Source: a bacterium (GTDB lineage: Bacteria > Sumerlaeota > Sumerlaeia > SLMS01 > JAHLLQ01). From it: a stretch of DNA of 64,000 bases. The translations under genes were made by a program, and so were the position numbers. The notes below the pieces were generated by a model that had not been told where the DNA came from, made no database searches, and was given only the letters and a program-made list of their open reading frames with translations. Where the stretch lies: assembly GCA_020444065.1 (NCBI GenBank), contig JAHLLQ010000003.1:630979-694978 (forward strand), given 5' to 3'. Numbering within the stretch: position 1 is the stretch's first letter; each line of letters begins with the position of its first letter. Below, in pieces: positions 59,892-64,000 of the stretch.

Positions 59892-62800
59892 ATGCAGGCG
59901 GACTTCCCATCGCTGGTCTTCCTCACGACGGTGTACTTCGTCGCCGCCTCCGTCTTCCTGTATCTCTACACACTGCTGCGCCGGTACTACTTCCTCCTCT
60001 GGACGTCCGGCTGGCTGTGCCTCGTGGTCTGGTCACTGGCGAGGATCACCCTGCTGCGCGAGTCCGGCGACATGGGCCTCGATGCCGCCGCGGCCGCGAA
60101 GTTCGAACTTTGGGTCGAGGCGATCGGCGGCTACTTCCTCCTGACCGGGGTGCTGGTGACCCTGGCGGGCGTGTACCACTTCCTCAGACAGCGCGCGCCA
60201 ACCGAGATCATCCTCTGGGTCGCCGCCCCGCTTCTGCTCTTCACTGTCGTTGGGCCGATCGGGCTGGACCCGTTCCTGACAACGCTCGGGCTCTATCTCT
60301 TCATCGCACTGGCCACCTGCTGGATCGGCGTTCTGTTCCTCCATCGATGGACGGAAGCGCGGACATTCGGCCTCGGTCTGCTCGGAGCGGGGTTCTTCTT
60401 CTGGGGATTCCTGCGTCTTCTTTATCCGTTCGCATTCCACATGGACGAATTCGAGCCCCTCCGTCCCCAGTTTCCACATTTCGTTCTCCTTGCGGAGATT
60501 CCCTTCGCGCTGATCGTCTTTGCGATGACGATCGTCGTGGCGCTGGAGGAAATCCGCGAAGAGCTCGCGAACAGCGAAACTCGATTCCGCCAGTTCTTCG
60601 AGGGCGCCAGCGATCCGATCTTTCTCGTCGATCCGGAGACCGGTCGTATTCATGACGTGAACCCGCGCGGCTGTCGCCTTCTCGGCTATCATCGCGAGGA
60701 ACTGCTCGGCATGACGGTCCAGGACCTGGCCGCACCGGAACAGGGCACGTCTCCAGCCGGTCTACTGAGCAAACTCCGTCCCCGAAGCGCCGGATCTGAA
60801 ACCGTCCAGACTCATCACCGTCACCGCGACGGACGTTTGATCCCGATCAGCCTGACGCGTTCGCTAATCAAAGTCGGGGGGCGCGATCTGCTGCTGGTTC
60901 ACACGCGAGACATCAGCGATCTGCGTGCGCAGGAAATGCAACTCGCCAGCCGCATCAGCCAGTTGCAAGCCGTGCAGCGCGTGTCGACGGTTCTGACGCG
61001 GACGCTCAGCACCGACGAACTCTGCAGCCTGCTCTATGAGAACATCCAGGGGCTGTTCGTCCTCGATTTCTTTGCGATGGACGCACTCGACGATCGCACG
61101 AGTCGCCTCGAGAACCTCGCCACGATGCACATGGTGAACGGCGTCATGACGCGCGTGCCGCCCGGGCCGGTCGGCGCAGGTCTGGAGGACAACGACCTGC
61201 AGCACCTGCTCGAGGAACGCGAAGCCCGCCTTGTTACTCGCAAGCAGTCGAGCATCAGCGACGAGGACGATTTCCCCGATTGCTGTCTTTCGCTGGCGAT
61301 CGTGCCGATGGTGGCCGGCGATGAGTCCGTCGGGATGTTGTGCGCGGGCTCGCTGGTGGGGCATGCGTTCGATGGCAGCCAACTGGACCTTCTGCAGCAT
61401 ATCGCTTCGATCGCCGGCATCGCGCTCAAGAATGCGCAGTTGTACGAGTTCCAGCAGCAACAGGTCCGTCGCCAGAAGTTCCTGGCCGACCTCGGGCCTT
61501 CGCTCATCACGAATCTCGACGCGCTGCATGCCGCCTCGCTCGTCGCGGCAAACATGAAGAACTTCCTGGATCTCTCGGACATCGAGATCTGGCTGGTCTC
61601 CGACGACCTTAGTTCCGGCGCGCTCTATCGCGCTTACCCAAGCGGCCGGCCCGCTTCCATCAGTCTATCGTCGTCAAAGAGCAACACGCCGACGCACTTC
61701 GATATCATCACGGCGTGCTTCTCCAGCGGCCTGGCAATCGTCGAGAATGACTGTCGCGAGTCGCGCCTGATTCCCGAGGCATGGATTCAGGAGCGTGGAC
61801 TGAAGTCTTGCATGGCCGCGCCGATCATGGTCGGCGATCGTGCCGTCGGCATAATCCGGCTCGACGACTCGCGGCGCTACGGTCGCTTCCGGCCGGACGA
61901 TACGGAATTCGTCAAGCTCGTTGCACAGATTATGGCCTCCGCGCTCGAAGCCGCGCGCCTCTTCCAGCAGGTCCGCAGCAGCGAGCAGCGTTTCTCGCAA
62001 CTCGTCGAAGCGTCCTCCGTCGGCATCGTGATCCTGCGTGAGCGCATGCTCGACTTCGCCAACACGTACTTCCAGGAAATGCTCGAGTTGGCCGACACGC
62101 CCATCAATTCGCTCGCGATCTTCGAACTGATTCCGAGCGAGTTCGAGCCCCAGTGGCGCCGCGCGATCGAAGCCTGCGAAGAGGGCCGCGAGCAACGCCT
62201 CGAAGGCTGGATGCAGCGCAGTAACGGCAGCCGCATCTGGTGTGAGGTCATGATGACGATGATCGACTACGGCGGCGTGCGCGCCGTGCAGTTGCTTGTC
62301 GACGACGTGACCGAAAAGCGCGCCGCCCAGACGCAGCGCCAGAACGACATGCGCGTGCGCTCCATCGGTACCCTGACTGCCGGCATCGGCCAGGACTTCC
62401 AGTCCCTCTTCAGCGCCATCCTCGGCCACGTCGCGTTCCTCAAGATGCAGGGCTTCGGCGACGAGGCTTCCGAGCGAAGCATTCTCGCTGTGGAGGCTGC
62501 CATCCTGCGCGCGATGGACTTCACGCGCCAGCTCATGAACTTCGCCGAAACATCCGAGAGCGGCATCCAGCCGACCGACATCAATACGCTGATCATTCAG
62601 GCCTCGAAGTTGTTTGAAGGCATTCTGCCCGAACGTCCGCGCATGAAGTTCGACCTCGCGCCCAACCTGCCGAAGGTTCGCGGCAACGAAGAGCAACTCC
62701 GCCAAGCGTTCCTCAACCTGCTGCTGGCCGTTTCCGAGCGCGCAGGCGAAGGCAATACCATCGTCGTGCAGTCCATCTCCGAATTGCTCGACGAAGAGCG

Positions 62801-63107
62801 GGTGCGCGACAGCAGCGAACTCGAAGTCGGCCCCTACGTCACCGTGCTGGTCTCCGAGCGCCGTGGCGTGATCGACGCGCAGACCGCCGAGGCGCTGTTG
62901 ACATCCTCCGGGACCAGCGTCGGCCGCGGTGCGCTCGGTATGAGCGTGCTGATGAGTACTGTACGCTCGCACCAGGGCTGTATCGAAGTCCGGCGCGGCG
63001 GCACCGCTACCTCCATCGCCCTCATGGTCCCCGTGGACTCCGGCGTCCCAACCACCCCCGGCGCCCGCCTGCTGAGCGGAACGCTCACGCCCATGCCGAT
63101 GGAGTGA
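59892..63107 (+). CDS. Membrane PAS-GAF-GAF-PAS sensor with degenerate histidine kinase core
   Basis: A 1071-residue protein. Residues 1-215 hold about seven membrane helices. A PAS domain follows (about 225-340, FRQFFEGASDPIFLVDPETGRI), then two GAF-like domains (about 360-530 and 540-695), a second PAS (about 700-810) and a kinase-like C-terminus. The H-box reads GTLTAGIGQDFQSLFSAILGH, where the usual AHDFNN His is Gln (about 834). The N-box is NLLLAVSERA (second Asn lost), and the D-x-G-x-G loop is replaced by VSERRGV. Autophosphorylation is therefore not expected. It may be a pseudokinase that signals by binding. The ATG at 59892 has AAGG 6 bases upstream. Confidence 0.85.
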   Translation: MQADFPSLVFLTTVYFVAASVFLYLYTLLRRYYFLLWTSGWLCLVVWSLARITLLRESGDMGLDAAAAAKFELWVEAIGGYFLLTGVLVTLAGVYHFLRQRAPTEIILWVAAPLLLFTVVGPIGLDPFLTTLGLYLFIALATCWIGVLFLHRWTEARTFGLGLLGAGFFFWGFLRLLYPFAFHMDEFEPLRPQFPHFVLLAEIPFALIVFAMTIVVALEEIREELANSETRFRQFFEGASDPIFLVDPETGRIHDVNPRGCRLLGYHREELLGMTVQDLAAPEQGTSPAGLLSKLRPRSAGSETVQTHHRHRDGRLIPISLTRSLIKVGGRDLLLVHTRDISDLRAQEMQLASRISQLQAVQRVSTVLTRTLSTDELCSLLYENIQGLFVLDFFAMDALDDRTSRLENLATMHMVNGVMTRVPPGPVGAGLEDNDLQHLLEEREARLVTRKQSSISDEDDFPDCCLSLAIVPMVAGDESVGMLCAGSLVGHAFDGSQLDLLQHIASIAGIALKNAQLYEFQQQQVRRQKFLADLGPSLITNLDALHAASLVAANMKNFLDLSDIEIWLVSDDLSSGALYRAYPSGRPASISLSSSKSNTPTHFDIITACFSSGLAIVENDCRESRLIPEAWIQERGLKSCMAAPIMVGDRAVGIIRLDDSRRYGRFRPDDTEFVKLVAQIMASALEAARLFQQVRSSEQRFSQLVEASSVGIVILRERMLDFANTYFQEMLELADTPINSLAIFELIPSEFEPQWRRAIEACEEGREQRLEGWMQRSNGSRIWCEVMMTMIDYGGVRAVQLLVDDVTEKRAAQTQRQNDMRVRSIGTLTAGIGQDFQSLFSAILGHVAFLKMQGFGDEASERSILAVEAAILRAMDFTRQLMNFAETSESGIQPTDINTLIIQASKLFEGILPERPRMKFDLAPNLPKVRGNEEQLRQAFLNLLLAVSERAGEGNTIVVQSISELLDEERVRDSSELEVGPYVTVLVSERRGVIDAQTAEALLTSSGTSVGRGALGMSVLMSTVRSHQGCIEVRRGGTATSIALMVPVDSGVPTTPGARLLSGTLTPMPME

Positions 63108-63169
63108 AGAGCAGTGGCGAGTGGCAAGTGACGAGTTGATTTCGCTCTTGTCGAGCAGGGCGTGAGACA

Positions 63170-63580
63170 ATGGACGGAGAACCTCAAAAAACAACCAAGC
63201 TATGGCCGTCAAACGTGGTCGGCGCACTCATCTTCATGGGCGGTGCAGCGGCAGCGTTGTTCTTGCCCATGATTGCGTTTCGGCTGATCTTCAAGTACAG
63301 TCTGGCGCCGGCCTACGAGGGAATCGGCGCCGAAATGCCGCTGATTACGGCCTTGGCCTATCTGTCGACTCGCGGGGCATTCGTGGAGCTCTCCCTGATT
63401 CTGTTCGTGATCTCGACTATCTGTTACGCGTTCGCGCGCTTCCCCTGGCAACGTAGGGTCCTTCGGTGGGGGTGGATCCTGCTCGACACGGTGTCGTTTG
63501 TCTTTCTGACGACAGGGATCGCGGGAGCGTACTTCGTACTTAATATCCTGCAAGAACGCCTCGCATCAGGCGGACCGTGA
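63170..63580 (+). CDS. Small three-helix membrane protein
   Basis: A 136-residue protein with three or four hydrophobic segments (about 14-40, 68-88, 98-125). There is no recognised family. The ribosome site is weak (GGGCGTGAGACA before the ATG). It follows the sensor gene by 62 bases on the same strand and may be part of that transcript. Function unknown. Confidence 0.65.
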   Translation: MDGEPQKTTKLWPSNVVGALIFMGGAAAALFLPMIAFRLIFKYSLAPAYEGIGAEMPLITALAYLSTRGAFVELSLILFVISTICYAFARFPWQRRVLRWGWILLDTVSFVFLTTGIAGAYFVLNILQERLASGGP

Positions 63581-63743
63581 GACGGAGAGATGGAGGACCG
63601 CCCAACAAGGAGCGCGTTCGCTGAATCACCGGCACCAATCTGTGTTCATCCCATCCATCTGTGGCACATTCGCGCATTCTCCTTGCTGTTTGCGTCGACA
63701 TCGCTCAATCCACGTCAACAACCCGCGGGATGGAGGCAAAGAG

Positions 63744-64000
63744 GTGACCGCTAGAATCGCTACACTCCTGATTCTCCTGAATCTCGGAATCCTTGCGTTT
63801 GCCGCGCGAGATTTCTCCTCGACGTCTGAAGACGAGGTCGTTGCCGAGCGCTGCTATGATCTCATCGGTCCGGACCGACAGAATTTTCTCGTTCTACGGC
63901 TGCCTCTCGATGGCAAACAGGAATTTCCCTATGCCTGCTGTTTTCAGGAAACTGGTCCCTACTACGTCATCGACGGAATCAGCGTGTGGCTCTCTCCTGA
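63744..64000 (+). CDS. Exported or anchored protein, 3' end outside window
   Basis: A GTG at 63744 preceded by GGAGG at 7 bases opens a frame that stays open to the window end (85 codons). The N-terminus is a signal-like helix (RIATLLILLNLGILAFAA), followed by a region with VVAERCYDLIGPD and FPYACCFQETGPYYVIDG. Nothing else can be said. It lies 163 bases after the small membrane protein gene; that gap shows no feature. Confidence 0.6.
   Translation, partial: MTARIATLLILLNLGILAFAARDFSSTSEDEVVAERCYDLIGPDRQNFLVLRLPLDGKQEFPYACCFQETGPYYVIDGISVWLSP

Noticed and set aside
61674-63227. Long minus-strand open frame (517 codons) opposite the sensor gene
   Set aside because: Composition is that of an antisense shadow (His/Arg/Ala-rich), and the plus strand encodes recognisable PAS, GAF and kinase segments.

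Overview
The window is chromosomal, GC-rich and densely coded. It comes from a Gram-negative-type bacterium: it encodes an RND efflux pump, a Wzt-type polysaccharide exporter ATPase, many lipoproteins with lipoboxes, signal-peptide proteins and a type II/IV pseudopilin. The single-gene layout, the 'FTLIELLIVVAIIAILAAIAVPNF' class of pilin, proline/threonine linkers, thrombospondin-type calcium repeats and the many unrecognised large secreted proteins resemble deep-branching FCB/PVC-like phyla such as Sumerlaeota (BRC1). That placement is an inference; no rRNA gene is present to settle it.

Layout. 1-12.9 kb: two membrane-anchored proteins, trpF, an AspT/YidE-type transporter, an RhlE-like RNA helicase with a clear terminator, an oligopeptide-binding lipoprotein, a cluster of composite palindromic repeats, a TlpA-like thioredoxin beside a cysteine-repeat redoxin, a DinB-like protein, and a pseudopilin. 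13-24 kb: a coiled-coil methyltransferase translationally coupled to a Wzt-like ATPase (no permease visible), a YceD-like protein, a HAD hydrolase, QueD, and an ArsR-RND-HlyD-DUF2892 efflux operon with a palindromic operator candidate. 24-41 kb: a PQQ dehydrogenase/dihaem cytochrome fusion, phosphoglucomutase, a radical-SAM-like protein lacking the cluster cysteines, a protein with two STN-like domains, VanZ, a nucleotidyltransferase/CDP-glycerol-transferase pair, a Y1 transposase flanked by inverted composite repeats, ndk, a GT-C/TPR membrane protein, efp, a glycosyltransferase and YraN.

40.9-59.6 kb lies between two different tRNA-Cys(GCA) genes and is almost entirely secreted or lipid-anchored: cohesin-like, beta-helix, dockerin-like, SOUL, two TRL-like, a VNG-repeat lipoprotein, an Ntn amidase, and a three-gene operon of very large exported proteins (about 1388, 987 and 677 aa). 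59.9-64 kb: a PAS/GAF sensor whose kinase core has lost its phosphoacceptor histidine, a small membrane protein, and a gene running off the end.

Candidates most worth follow-up as undescribed biology are the three-gene secreted operon, the cohesin-like/dockerin-like pair, the catalytically dead sensor kinase, the 13-cysteine repeat redoxin, the cysteine-less radical-SAM-like protein, and the composite palindromic repeats with their Y1 transposase.
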